A stretch of 50,364 bases of DNA from an uncultured Prevotellaceae bacterium (lineage in GTDB: Bacteria > Bacteroidota > Bacteroidia > Bacteroidales > Bacteroidaceae). A program made the translations under genes and the position numbers. The stretch lies in contig CAMHEL010000010.1 of NCBI GenBank assembly GCA_946184125.1, positions 1 through 50,364 on the forward strand, given 5' to 3'. The notes beneath the pieces were generated by a model. That model searched no databases. It saw nothing but the letters and a program-made list of their open reading frames with translations, and was not told where the DNA came from. This document shows positions 26,744-34,377 of the stretch, one piece after another; the first letter of the stretch is position 1, and every line of letters starts with the position of its first letter.

Positions 26744-27945
26744 TGTTTTTGATGTGTTGTTTCTTTCTTGTGGAGGGTGAGCTGCACCACCTCGCCCGTG
26801 ACACCGAAGCGCATGGGGATGAGGGCACCGATGCCTTTGCTGACGAAGAGATGCTTGCCCTTGTGCTCATACATCCCGTCGTCCTCGTCATACAGCAGGG
26901 TCGTCGTGGAGAACCCAAGCACCTTCACCTGGCCACCGTGGGTGTGACCGCTCAGGGTGAGTGCGGCGAGGTCGTTGGGCACGACGTATTTCTTCCAGCA
27001 CTTCGGGTTGTGCACCAGCATGATGGTGAAGAGACTGTCGCCGATGCCCTCGACGGTCTTCTCCCAGATGGGAAAGCTGTGGTCCTCGCCACGTCCCTCA
27101 TTGCCTTCCATGCCTGCCAGCGCTATGCTGTCGCCCCCATGGTGGAGCATGACATGCTCGTTGAGCAACAGGTTCCAGCCCATGCCGCGAAGCAGGCGCT
27201 TGGTCATCGCCTCGATGCCGAGCTTCTCTTTGGCGGTGCCTTCGATGTAATGTGCGTAGTCGTGGTTGCCAAGGATGGCATAGACGCCATCGGGGGCCTG
27301 GAGACGGCCCAGCAAGTCGGTGTGAACAGATATTTCCGAGGGACGGACGTTCTGTATGTCGCCAAGGAAGAAGATAGCGTCGGCATGCATCGACAGCATG
27401 CTGTCGACAGCTGCCGCCAGCACAGTGCCCTCACCGGGAGGGTAATTGCCCACATGGGCATCGGAGAAGAGGGCGATGCGGTATCCGTCGAAGGCTGCCG
27501 GAAGGTCGGGTGAGGTGTAGTCCACACGGCGCACATCAATCTTGTTGAACTCCACCAGGATGCCATAGACGAGGATATAGATGCCGGCGAGACCGAAAAG
27601 TGCCCCGATGCAGGCTCCCCAACGTGGTAGCGAGGAGAGGGCACGGCGATGGCCAGTGAACTTCACGATGGCTCTGCCGACAAGATGACCGCCGGCGATG
27701 AGCGCTTTGGGCATATAGAGCACACCCAGAACAAAAAGGAATATCAGTGTGGGGGTGGCGTTCTCTGGTAAGAAATCGGATGAGGTGGAGAGGTCGGACG
27801 CCACGGCTATCATCACGGCGGTTACGGTAAACCATAGCACGGCGACCCAGCGGCTGCGCCACCGGGGGCGAATCATCTGCCGATAAATATAGGCGTCGGT
27901 CAGAAGGATGAGTAGGAAGAGAGGCAGGTATATGCGTGCTATCAT
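26740..27945 (-). CDS. Membrane-anchored metallophosphoesterase
   Basis: 401 residues from the ATG at 27945 (MIARIYLPLF). A much longer in-frame extension is Pro/Arg/His-rich and only shadows the upstream gene. Four hydrophobic segments fill the first 140 residues. The calcineurin-like domain follows: SDAHVG (Asp162, His164), FLGDIQN (Asp196), GNHD (227-229) and GHTHGGQ near the end, all metal ligands of the fold. It resembles YkoE/YaeI-type phosphodiesterases; family members of this kind include UDP-diacylglucosamine pyrophosphatases, but the substrate here is not established. ATGA overlaps join it to both neighbours. Confidence 0.9.
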   Translation of the reverse strand: MIARIYLPLFLLILLTDAYIYRQMIRPRWRSRWVAVLWFTVTAVMIAVASDLSTSSDFLPENATPTLIFLFVLGVLYMPKALIAGGHLVGRAIVKFTGHRRALSSLPRWGACIGALFGLAGIYILVYGILVEFNKIDVRRVDYTSPDLPAAFDGYRIALFSDAHVGNYPPGEGTVLAAAVDSMLSMHADAIFFLGDIQNVRPSEISVHTDLLGRLQAPDGVYAILGNHDYAHYIEGTAKEKLGIEAMTKRLLRGMGWNLLLNEHVMLHHGGDSIALAGMEGNEGRGEDHSFPIWEKTVEGIGDSLFTIMLVHNPKCWKKYVVPNDLAALTLSGHTHGGQVKVLGFSTTTLLYDEDDGMYEHKGKHLFVSKGIGALIPMRFGVTGEVVQLTLHKKETTHQKQ

Positions 27946-28754
27946 TTCTTTAAAAGACTTGTGGAGAGGAACTTGCGCATCAATTCTATGGGGATGCCGC
28001 GGCGGCGTGAGTAGTCGGCGAGCTGGTCGGAGCCGATTTTGCCGAGGTTGAAGTAGCGTGCTGCGGGATGGGCGAGCATCAGGCCCGACACTGAGGCATG
28101 GGGGCGCATGGCACCATGCTCGGTGAGGCGGATGCCGATGTCGGACATGCCGATGAGACGGTCGATGAGGAAGTTGATGCTCGTGTCGGGCAGGGAAGGA
28201 TAGCCCACGGCGGGGCGGATGCCCTGGAATGCCTCGGCATGCAGTTGGTCGATGGTGAGGCTTTCGTCGGGAGCATAACCCCACCATTCGCGGCGCACCC
28301 ATTCGTGCAGACGCTCTGCGGTGGCCTCGGCAAGACGGTCGGCAAGGGTTTGTGCGAGCATCCGTTGGTAGGGGTCGTCGTCGTGAAGGTGCTCGGTGAG
28401 TGGGTCGATGGTGGTGGCGAAAAGACCTACCGTGTCGGGGGATGACGGGGAGACGAAATCGGAGAGGCAGAGACAGGCGCCAGAAGTGGAGTCGGGGCTC
28501 TGCTGGCGGAGAAGGGGAAGAGGGGTGCCCTCGAGCACGAGGTCGTCGCCCGAACTGATGGCTGAGAATAGCGCTGCGACGCCATGGGTGTGGTGGGTGC
28601 CATCCCACTGGGTGAGCATCGCCTCGGCATCGGCGCGCAGGGCGTCGCGGGCGGCCTGCGACTGGCCACCCATCTGCCAGGCATGATAGAAGTAGAGCCA
28701 GTTGATGTAGGGCCTGACTTCGGAGATGCTGTATGTGAGAACTACCCGCCGCAT
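27942..28754 (-). CDS. Free-standing MetH reactivation (SAM-binding) domain protein
   Basis: 270 residues from the ATG at 28754; 14 more in-frame residues are possible but overlap the dihydroorotase gene. The C-terminal half matches the AdoMet-binding activation domain of cobalamin-dependent methionine synthase: LADRLAEATAERLHEWVRRE, then WWGYAPDE, RPAVGYPSLPD containing the SAM-binding R-x-x-x-G-Y (Arg180 to Tyr185), and ASVSGLMLAHPAARYFNLGK followed by DQLADYSRRRG. In MetH this domain reduces and methylates inactive cob(II)alamin. Here it is a separate polypeptide, probably acting on the corrinoid fusion at 22407-25262, which lacks it. It overlaps the next gene by 4 bp and starts 1 bp after the pyrC stop. 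Confidence 0.9.
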   Translation of the reverse strand: MRRVVLTYSISEVRPYINWLYFYHAWQMGGQSQAARDALRADAEAMLTQWDGTHHTHGVAALFSAISSGDDLVLEGTPLPLLRQQSPDSTSGACLCLSDFVSPSSPDTVGLFATTIDPLTEHLHDDDPYQRMLAQTLADRLAEATAERLHEWVRREWWGYAPDESLTIDQLHAEAFQGIRPAVGYPSLPDTSINFLIDRLIGMSDIGIRLTEHGAMRPHASVSGLMLAHPAARYFNLGKIGSDQLADYSRRRGIPIELMRKFLSTSLLKK

Positions 28755-28755
28755 G

Positions 28756-30102
28756 TCAGTGACTGAAAGTGATGGCCTCGCCGCGCACACTGGCATCGAA
28801 ATGGCCTCGGCCGAGGAGATGATGCCCGTTGCAGAAGGTGTCGCGGACCTGCCAGCCGAAGCGGTGGCCGGTCAGCGGGCTCCAGCCACAGCGGCTCTGG
28901 ATGAGGTCGGGGGTGACGGTCCATGGGGTGGGGGAGAGCACCACAAGGTCGGCCTTGTAGCCCGGGCGGAGGAAACCACGGCCCTCGATGCCGAAGAGAC
29001 GGGCGGGGTTGTTGCACATCAGTGTAACCACCTGCTCCACGGTCAGCCAACCTTCGTCGGCCAGCTCCATCATGCAGGGTAATGAGAACTGCACCATGGG
29101 CATGCCGGAGGCGGCACGGCGGCAACCGCCCTCTTTCTCGTTGCGACAGTGTGGGGCATGGTCGGTGGCGACTGTGCTGACGACGCCTGTGGTCAGGGCG
29201 CGGCGCAGCGCATCGCGGTCGGAGGCGGTCTTCACAGCGGGGTTGCACTTGATGAGTGCACCCAGCCGCTCATAGTCGGCATCGGTGAACATCAGGTGGG
29301 CGATGACTGCCTCGGCGGTGATGAGTGGAAACGTCTCGCCATGGACGGTGGGCGCCGCTCCTTCGAAGAGTTGCAGTTCGGCGGCGGTGGAGAGATGCGC
29401 CACGTGCAGCCGTGCGCCGTATTCTCGTGCCAGGGCAACGGCCTTGGTGGTGGACTTCAGACACGCCTCTGCCGAACGTATGGCGGGGTGGAGCGAAACG
29501 GGCGGGTCATCGCCATAGCGGGCGATGGCGGCTTGCATGGCGGCTTCGATGGTGGCGCTGTCTTCGCAATGTGCCACGATGGGCAGACGGACAGTGCTGA
29601 ATATTCGGCGGAGTGCATCATCGCTATCGACGAGCATGTTGCCGGTGGAGGAGCCCATGAAGAGCTTCACGCCCGGAATGTGGCGGGTGTCGAGGTGGGG
29701 CAGCAGGTCGGCATTGTCGTTGGTGGCGCCGAAGAAAAAGGCGTAGTTGACATGGCTGCTCTCTCTGGCACGGCGCATCTTGTCGGAGTGGGCCTCAGGG
29801 GTCACTGTCTGGGGCACCGTGTTGGGCATGTCGAAATAGGTGGTGACACCTCCGTAAGCTGCCGCACGGCTCTCACTGCCGATGTCGGCCTTGGTGGTGA
29901 GGCCTGGCTCGCGGAAATGCACATGGGTGTCAATCACCCCGGGCACGACAAGGCATCCCGAGGCATCGTAACGATGGTCGAAATGTCCGGGTGGGTCGGG
30001 ATGGTCGAGAACCTGACTGATATGGTCACCGTCGATGACTATACTGCCGATGTGGCGTCTCCCGTCATCGACGATGGTCGCATGGGCAATCAGACTGCTC
30101 AT
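28756..30102 (-). CDS. pyrC: Dihydroorotase
   Basis: 448 residues, fitting the longer (class I type) amidohydrolase dihydroorotases. Metal-binding HxH is His60/His62 in DTHVHFREPGLTTK. AAYGGVTTYFDMPNT, VAHCED and VATDHAPH are family signatures supplying further metal and catalytic residues. The enzyme closes carbamoyl aspartate to dihydroorotate in pyrimidine synthesis, in the cytoplasm. It follows the DUF4369 lipoprotein gene by 11 bp and precedes the MetH activation-domain gene by 1 bp. Confidence 0.95.
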   Translation of the reverse strand: MSSLIAHATIVDDGRRHIGSIVIDGDHISQVLDHPDPPGHFDHRYDASGCLVVPGVIDTHVHFREPGLTTKADIGSESRAAAYGGVTTYFDMPNTVPQTVTPEAHSDKMRRARESSHVNYAFFFGATNDNADLLPHLDTRHIPGVKLFMGSSTGNMLVDSDDALRRIFSTVRLPIVAHCEDSATIEAAMQAAIARYGDDPPVSLHPAIRSAEACLKSTTKAVALAREYGARLHVAHLSTAAELQLFEGAAPTVHGETFPLITAEAVIAHLMFTDADYERLGALIKCNPAVKTASDRDALRRALTTGVVSTVATDHAPHCRNEKEGGCRRAASGMPMVQFSLPCMMELADEGWLTVEQVVTLMCNNPARLFGIEGRGFLRPGYKADLVVLSPTPWTVTPDLIQSRCGWSPLTGHRFGWQVRDTFCNGHHLLGRGHFDASVRGEAITFSH

Positions 30103-30113
30103 CGTAGAAAGGG

Positions 30114-30938
30114 TTAAGGGGTGGCGCCTTTGGCACTGCTGTCCGTGGGAGCGGCCAACTCATTGGGGGTGGGAGGTGTGGGCTCCGCGGCGGCTTCTGA
30201 AGGTGCTGCCGGCGCTGCCGATGTGGGAGCAGACTCAAGGCCGTTCTGAACGTTCTGGATGTAGTGCGCGGCGTTGAGGTATTCGCGCACGTAGGGGTCG
30301 TTCTTGAAATTGTCGGTGGCCTTGCTCATGATTTCCACCACCCAGGGCTCCATGGAGGGCTGCTGAGAGCGTGTCATGAGCATGAAGATGCCCGGTCCAA
30401 GAATGTTGTCGAAATTGTCGCAGATAGAACTGGTGACCAGGGTGTCTATCTGGAGGTTGATGAGCTGGTTGGCTCTCGACAGGCGCGGAATGACTTCGTT
30501 CATGTCCTCGCCATCCATGAAGGCGAGGGTGTACTCATGGTCGAGGTCCTGAAGCTTCACGGTGAGACTGTCGAGACTCTTCATGAATCGGTACAGACGG
30601 TCGTTGAGAGGGGTGCCGCCCCACTCATTACGCGACTTGTTGAGGCTCACATTGATGTCGCCTTTCTCAAGCACAAGGGGGAGAGGCAGACTGCCCTCGC
30701 CTACAACGATGAACGCTATGCGGACGGAATCGGTGGAACCGGAAAAACCGAATTTGCCGTGCACCACCTCCACCGAGTCGATGGCTTTCTCTTCACTACC
30801 CATGCGGGTGATGAGATACATCATCCTGTTGTCGAGACCCGAGATGTCCGACGAGCCTTCTATGTTGTAAGAAATACCGCACGATGTCAGCGACATCACT
30901 GCAGCCATAATACCGATGATTGAGAAGATTTGCTTCAT
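30114..30938 (-). CDS. DUF4369-type lipoprotein
   Basis: 274 residues from the ATG at 30938 (MKQIFSIIG). A signal peptide ends in a lipobox, SLTSCG, so the protein should be lipid-anchored. The region after it (about 25-110) has the beta-rich pattern of DUF4369, often at the N-terminus of Bacteroidetes thiol-disulfide lipoproteins. No thioredoxin CxxC follows. A helical part (about 115-215) and a Pro/Ala/Glu/Thr-rich tail complete the protein. It is probably periplasmic, of unknown function, and lies 11 bp upstream of pyrC. Confidence 0.8.
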   Translation of the reverse strand: MKQIFSIIGIMAAVMSLTSCGISYNIEGSSDISGLDNRMMYLITRMGSEEKAIDSVEVVHGKFGFSGSTDSVRIAFIVVGEGSLPLPLVLEKGDINVSLNKSRNEWGGTPLNDRLYRFMKSLDSLTVKLQDLDHEYTLAFMDGEDMNEVIPRLSRANQLINLQIDTLVTSSICDNFDNILGPGIFMLMTRSQQPSMEPWVVEIMSKATDNFKNDPYVREYLNAAHYIQNVQNGLESAPTSAAPAAPSEAAAEPTPPTPNELAAPTDSSAKGATP

Positions 30939-31044
30939 GTTGGATAGGCCAGTTGGTTTTGGCACACAAAAATAATATCAATATTCGAGGTGGAAAAATA
31001 AAAAGGAACAAAAAATGGGAAAAACGGCCACTTTTAGACTTTTT

Positions 31045-31446
31045 TTATTTTTTTTCCAATTCGTTTGAAATTCTATGGGTGGAGTACATCTGCAAAATGG
31101 CTCCGGCAAGCATGAGCATCACCCATTTGTTGTAGATGTAGGTGATGTAGGTGTTGTAGCTCACGAAGCGTGAGAAAAAATGGTATTGAGTGTCGATGAG
31201 TGATACACCGCCAACCAGGAAAAAGACCCCCGAGGCGATGAGTATCTTGCGCAGACGACGTATGGTGGGATTGTCGCCGTCGTAGCGCTGCTGCCACTGC
31301 ATGGACACGAAGGCGAGAGCTCCGGCGAGAAAAACCCAGGAGAAAACACGGGGATGCCAGAGGAAAGCACAGCAACCTGCACCCAAAGCCATCAGGATGG
31401 CTCCCGACAGCATGATGACCGACTGAAGTTTACTTAGTTGCTGCAT
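31045..31446 (-). CDS. Small four-helix membrane protein
   Basis: 133 residues with four predicted membrane helices and a basic central loop (IRRLRKIL). No family is recognised with confidence. The start overlaps the upstream DivIC/FtsB-like gene by 17 bp, so the pair is surely co-transcribed. A pairing with a divisome-type gene could indicate a role at the envelope, but that is inference. Confidence 0.75.
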   Translation of the reverse strand: MQQLSKLQSVIMLSGAILMALGAGCCAFLWHPRVFSWVFLAGALAFVSMQWQQRYDGDNPTIRRLRKILIASGVFFLVGGVSLIDTQYHFFSRFVSYNTYITYIYNKWVMLMLAGAILQMYSTHRISNELEKK

Positions 31447-31768
31447 GGGCTTCCTCTTGCTGTTGTGCTATCTCGTCGCTGAAGACGAAGATGTCCTCGT
31501 CGCTTGCTTTCATGAAATAACGCTCACGGGCGATTTTGATGATCGCTTCGGGGCTACGCTCCAGTTCCGACAGGCGGATGGAGTCTTTCTGGTAACGAGC
31601 GTCCTGGCGCTCAATCTCATCCTCGAGCGCGACAATCTGCTGCTTGTAGCGGTAGCGCTGGAGCAGACTGTTCTCGCCGAGAACCGTAATCAGGGCAACA
31701 CCGATGATGAAGACAATGAGATACCTGAAACGGTTGAGTAGTCTTAAAAATTTCTTTCCTATTCTCAT
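31430..31768 (-). CDS. Septum formation initiator (DivIC/FtsB-like)
   Basis: 112 residues from the ATG at 31768 (MRIGKKFLRL), the start nearest the promoter. The layout is typical: short basic cytoplasmic tail, one membrane helix (about 15-33), then a coiled coil (QQIVALEDEIERQDARYQ), then the family motif SPEAIIKIARERYFMKASDE. Such proteins join FtsL/FtsQ-type partners in the division septum. A consensus promoter lies at 31794-31824, probably for the whole downstream operon. Confidence 0.9.
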   Translation of the reverse strand: MRIGKKFLRLLNRFRYLIVFIIGVALITVLGENSLLQRYRYKQQIVALEDEIERQDARYQKDSIRLSELERSPEAIIKIARERYFMKASDEDIFVFSDEIAQQQEEAHAATK

Positions 31769-31793
31769 GGGGATACATTTCCTTTCCAAACTG

Positions 31794-31824
31794 CAAAGTT
31801 ACGGCAATTTAAGGGCATTGCAAA
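31794..31824 (-). promoter_or_regulatory. Promoter of the divIC-like operon
   Basis: On the minus strand TTTG (31821-31824) and TAACTTTG (31794-31801) are 19 bp apart. Transcription would start near 31788, about 20 nt before the start codon. Close gene spacing suggests the transcript could run to 25985. Confidence 0.75.
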
Positions 31825-31932
31825 ATAAAAGGCCATATTTTTCTGAATGGGTAGTCAAAATTGGGGTGTAAGATATCGTTTTGTGGATGAACTAACCATT
31901 TTTTTATGTTTACTATAAAATAATGTCTATGT

Positions 31933-31967
31933 TTTGTTTACGTTTTAAAAAGTAATTCATAATTTTG
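31933..31967 (+). promoter_or_regulatory. Possible promoter of the second C10 protease gene
   Basis: TTTG (31933-31936) and TAATTTTG (31960-31967) match the consensus boxes, but the spacer is 23 bp, longer than the usual 19-21. The start codon follows 16 bp after the second box. Confidence 0.45.
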
Positions 31968-31983
31968 CAGAAAACTTACAGTT

Positions 31984-34200
31984 ATGAAACACATCTTGCT
32001 TACTTTTTTCGCCATCTGCTTTGCCATGATGGTTAATGCCCGCCCCATTACTCTGGAAGAGGCGAAGGCCAATGCATTGAATTTTATTCATCAGTCAAAG
32101 GGGATGAAAAAGGGGAAAGCGACTTCACAGGCGCTCGCATTGGTGCATACAATTACCCAAGACGGCACCCCCGATGGAACACCAGCGCTCTATATCTTCA
32201 ATTCGGCCGACCAGCAACGATTTGTTGTGGCATCGGCCGATGACGTGGCTCTCCCCGTACTGGCTTATGGCGACGGCGTCGGCTTCTCTGCCGACACCAT
32301 CCCTGCAAATACGATGGCACTGCTGCAGACTTATGTCGACCAGATAGCGGAGGCAAAGGCTGAAGGTGGAACCGTCAAGGCGGTGGCGAAAGCCAAGAGA
32401 CCGGGATGGAAATCTGTGCCCTATATGGTGAAGGTGCAGTGGAATCAGTTGGAGCCTTACAATGACCAGTGCATTTTCGATGGTAACAAGTGCGCGACAG
32501 GTTGTGTCGCCACAGCCATGGCTCAAATCATGTATTATTGGGCCGTGACGGGGCGTGATGGCGAAAAATTCAGGCATGGGTGCATAGCCTTGCCAGACTA
32601 TCAGTCAAAGTCAAACAATTACAACGTGCCGGCCCTGGATGCCGTTGGCTCTTTCGACTGGGATGCCATGGACGAGGGCACGGTGGCTCCGACGAGCGAT
32701 GCGGCCAAGCAGGCTGTGGCACAGCTGATGAGATATTGCGGACAGGCGGCACATTCAGACTATGATGCTTACGCCACCAGTACAGATCTCGGCTCTGCAC
32801 TTGCTGGGTTGATGAAATGCGGATATTGCAGCGAAATGGGAATGATTGGTTCGTTTACTTATGAAAGCAACGAAGAATTCACTTATGAAAAGTTGGAAGA
32901 GTCGCTTTACAATGAAATCAAGCGCGGACGGCCGGTTCTCGTAGGCCTTAATGTGAAAAGGTTGAACCATGCGCTTGTCTGCGATGGCTATGATGCAGAA
33001 GCCAACAGTTTTCACCTCAACTGGGGGTGGAGCGGTAAGGACGACGGCTATTATGTCTTGGATGCGACTCTGAGAAATTATGGCGCAACGGCTGAAAGCT
33101 ACACTGTCACCACCAATATCCAACCTGATGTGGCCACCTATGGATTGTTGTCGGAAGACGGAAAGACCTTCACCTTGTATCGCGACAACAAGAAGGGACT
33201 GCGTCCGGGTAAGGTCGTGGAGCAAAATACTTTTGCTGATGATTATTTTGACTTGACAAATTCATGGCGAAACGCATTGGGCGAACAGGCCGTGGAGCGG
33301 GTGGAGAGAATTGTCGTCGACAGGTCGTTCAGAGATGAGACGATCAAGTCGGGATGCGATTATTTCTATGGATTCTCTTCTGTTGAAAGAATCGATGGAA
33401 TGGCGTATTTCGACACCTTTGGAATGACAAATATGATTAGGATGTTCGGCGGTTGCTCCAGCCTGAGGTCATTGGACACGAGCCATTTTGACACGTCAAA
33501 GGTGGAAAATATGCAAGAAATGTTTAGCTATTGCTACGAATTGAATAAAATTGACCTCAGCAGTTTCGACACAAGCAATGTGACCGATATGGAAGCGATG
33601 TTTGTCCGTTGCTTTAACCTTGTCAGTCTCGACTTAAGCCATTTCGACACCTCCAAGGTGGTAGATATGAGTGGAATGTTTTATGCTTGCAGCTTTGAGC
33701 GATTAGACCTTTCCAATTTTGTGATTTCTGAAAATCTGCCCTATGGAAATTCTGGTCAAGATGTGGAGACAATGGATTGCCAGACCAATGGAATGCTTAG
33801 TTACTGCACAAGTCTCAAGTGGCTCAAAATATCGCCTTCCATGTCGCTCCTGTTCGAGGATATATCAGAAGACGACCTTTCTGATTACAGTGGGTCGGCG
33901 TGCAAAAACGTAGGCAGATTTTCTCCGTGTATCATCGTTGCCCCCGACAATTTCGATTTCGGCACCGATACCAGTGGCGACTTCTACTGGAAGGGTGGTC
34001 GTTTCCATTTGCCCTATCCTGTGGGCGATGTCAACCACGACGGCATGGTTTCCATTTCCGATGTGATGATGGTGGTCAGTTACCTGAGTGGTTACGAATG
34101 GCTTGAGAATTTTGACCGCTACACGGCTGATGTCAATGGCGACCAATCGGTCACTGTATCCGATGTCATGTCTATCGTAGGAATAATCATCGGACAATAA
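31984..34200 (+). CDS. C10-family cysteine protease with DUF285 repeats and dockerin-like C-terminus
   Basis: 738 residues. A signal peptide (1-19) is followed by the propeptide start PITLEEAKANALNFI. Catalytic Cys174 lies in CATGCVATAMAQ and His329 in NHALVCDGYDAEA, followed by FHLNWGWSGKDDGYY. About residues 465-580 carry BspA-like DUF285 leucine-rich repeats (SLRSLDTSHFDTSKVENM and similar, about 23 residues apart), which usually mediate surface binding. The end has two dockerin-like calcium loops (GDVNHDGMVSISDVMMV and DVNGDQSVTVSDVMSIV). The DUF285 section is visibly AT-richer than neighbouring genes, suggesting acquisition. A stem-loop follows at 34266-34300. Confidence 0.9.
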   Translation: MKHILLTFFAICFAMMVNARPITLEEAKANALNFIHQSKGMKKGKATSQALALVHTITQDGTPDGTPALYIFNSADQQRFVVASADDVALPVLAYGDGVGFSADTIPANTMALLQTYVDQIAEAKAEGGTVKAVAKAKRPGWKSVPYMVKVQWNQLEPYNDQCIFDGNKCATGCVATAMAQIMYYWAVTGRDGEKFRHGCIALPDYQSKSNNYNVPALDAVGSFDWDAMDEGTVAPTSDAAKQAVAQLMRYCGQAAHSDYDAYATSTDLGSALAGLMKCGYCSEMGMIGSFTYESNEEFTYEKLEESLYNEIKRGRPVLVGLNVKRLNHALVCDGYDAEANSFHLNWGWSGKDDGYYVLDATLRNYGATAESYTVTTNIQPDVATYGLLSEDGKTFTLYRDNKKGLRPGKVVEQNTFADDYFDLTNSWRNALGEQAVERVERIVVDRSFRDETIKSGCDYFYGFSSVERIDGMAYFDTFGMTNMIRMFGGCSSLRSLDTSHFDTSKVENMQEMFSYCYELNKIDLSSFDTSNVTDMEAMFVRCFNLVSLDLSHFDTSKVVDMSGMFYACSFERLDLSNFVISENLPYGNSGQDVETMDCQTNGMLSYCTSLKWLKISPSMSLLFEDISEDDLSDYSGSACKNVGRFSPCIIVAPDNFDFGTDTSGDFYWKGGRFHLPYPVGDVNHDGMVSISDVMMVVSYLSGYEWLENFDRYTADVNGDQSVTVSDVMSIVGIIIGQ

Positions 34201-34265
34201 AATTGAAAATTAAAGATGATATTGGTTTCGAAATAAATCCCTCAGTACCAATTCTTTCGAACTTA

Positions 34266-34300
34266 GCTTGCGGAGACACCATTATGGAGTCTCCACAAGC
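34266..34300 (+). terminator. Stem-loop after the C10 protease gene
   Basis: Arms GCTTG-C-GGAGAC and GTCTCC-A-CAAGC pair with one internal mismatch. It lies 66 bp after the stop. There is no T-run, so termination is likely but not certain. Confidence 0.5.
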
Positions 34301-34341
34301 CAATCTCTCTCAGTCCAGGGCAAAAAACTCAAACTAATAAA

Positions 34342-34376
34342 AAATCTCAAATCTCAAACCTCAAATCTCAAACCAT
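34342..34376. repeat. Short heptanucleotide array (AAATCTC/AAACCTC)
   Basis: The words AAATCTC, AAATCTC, AAACCTC and AAATCTC plus a partial unit run up to 2 bp from the stop codon of the adjacent outer-membrane protein gene. AAACCTC is the reverse complement of GAGGTTT, the unit of the array at 45095-45171. Confidence 0.75.
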
Positions 34377-34377
34377 T

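Noticed and set aside
27946..28608. 221-residue N-terminal extension of the metallophosphoesterase
   Set aside because: The extension is Pro/Arg/His-rich, lies antiphase within the MetH activation-domain gene, and comes before a natural start at 27945 with an ATGA overlap.
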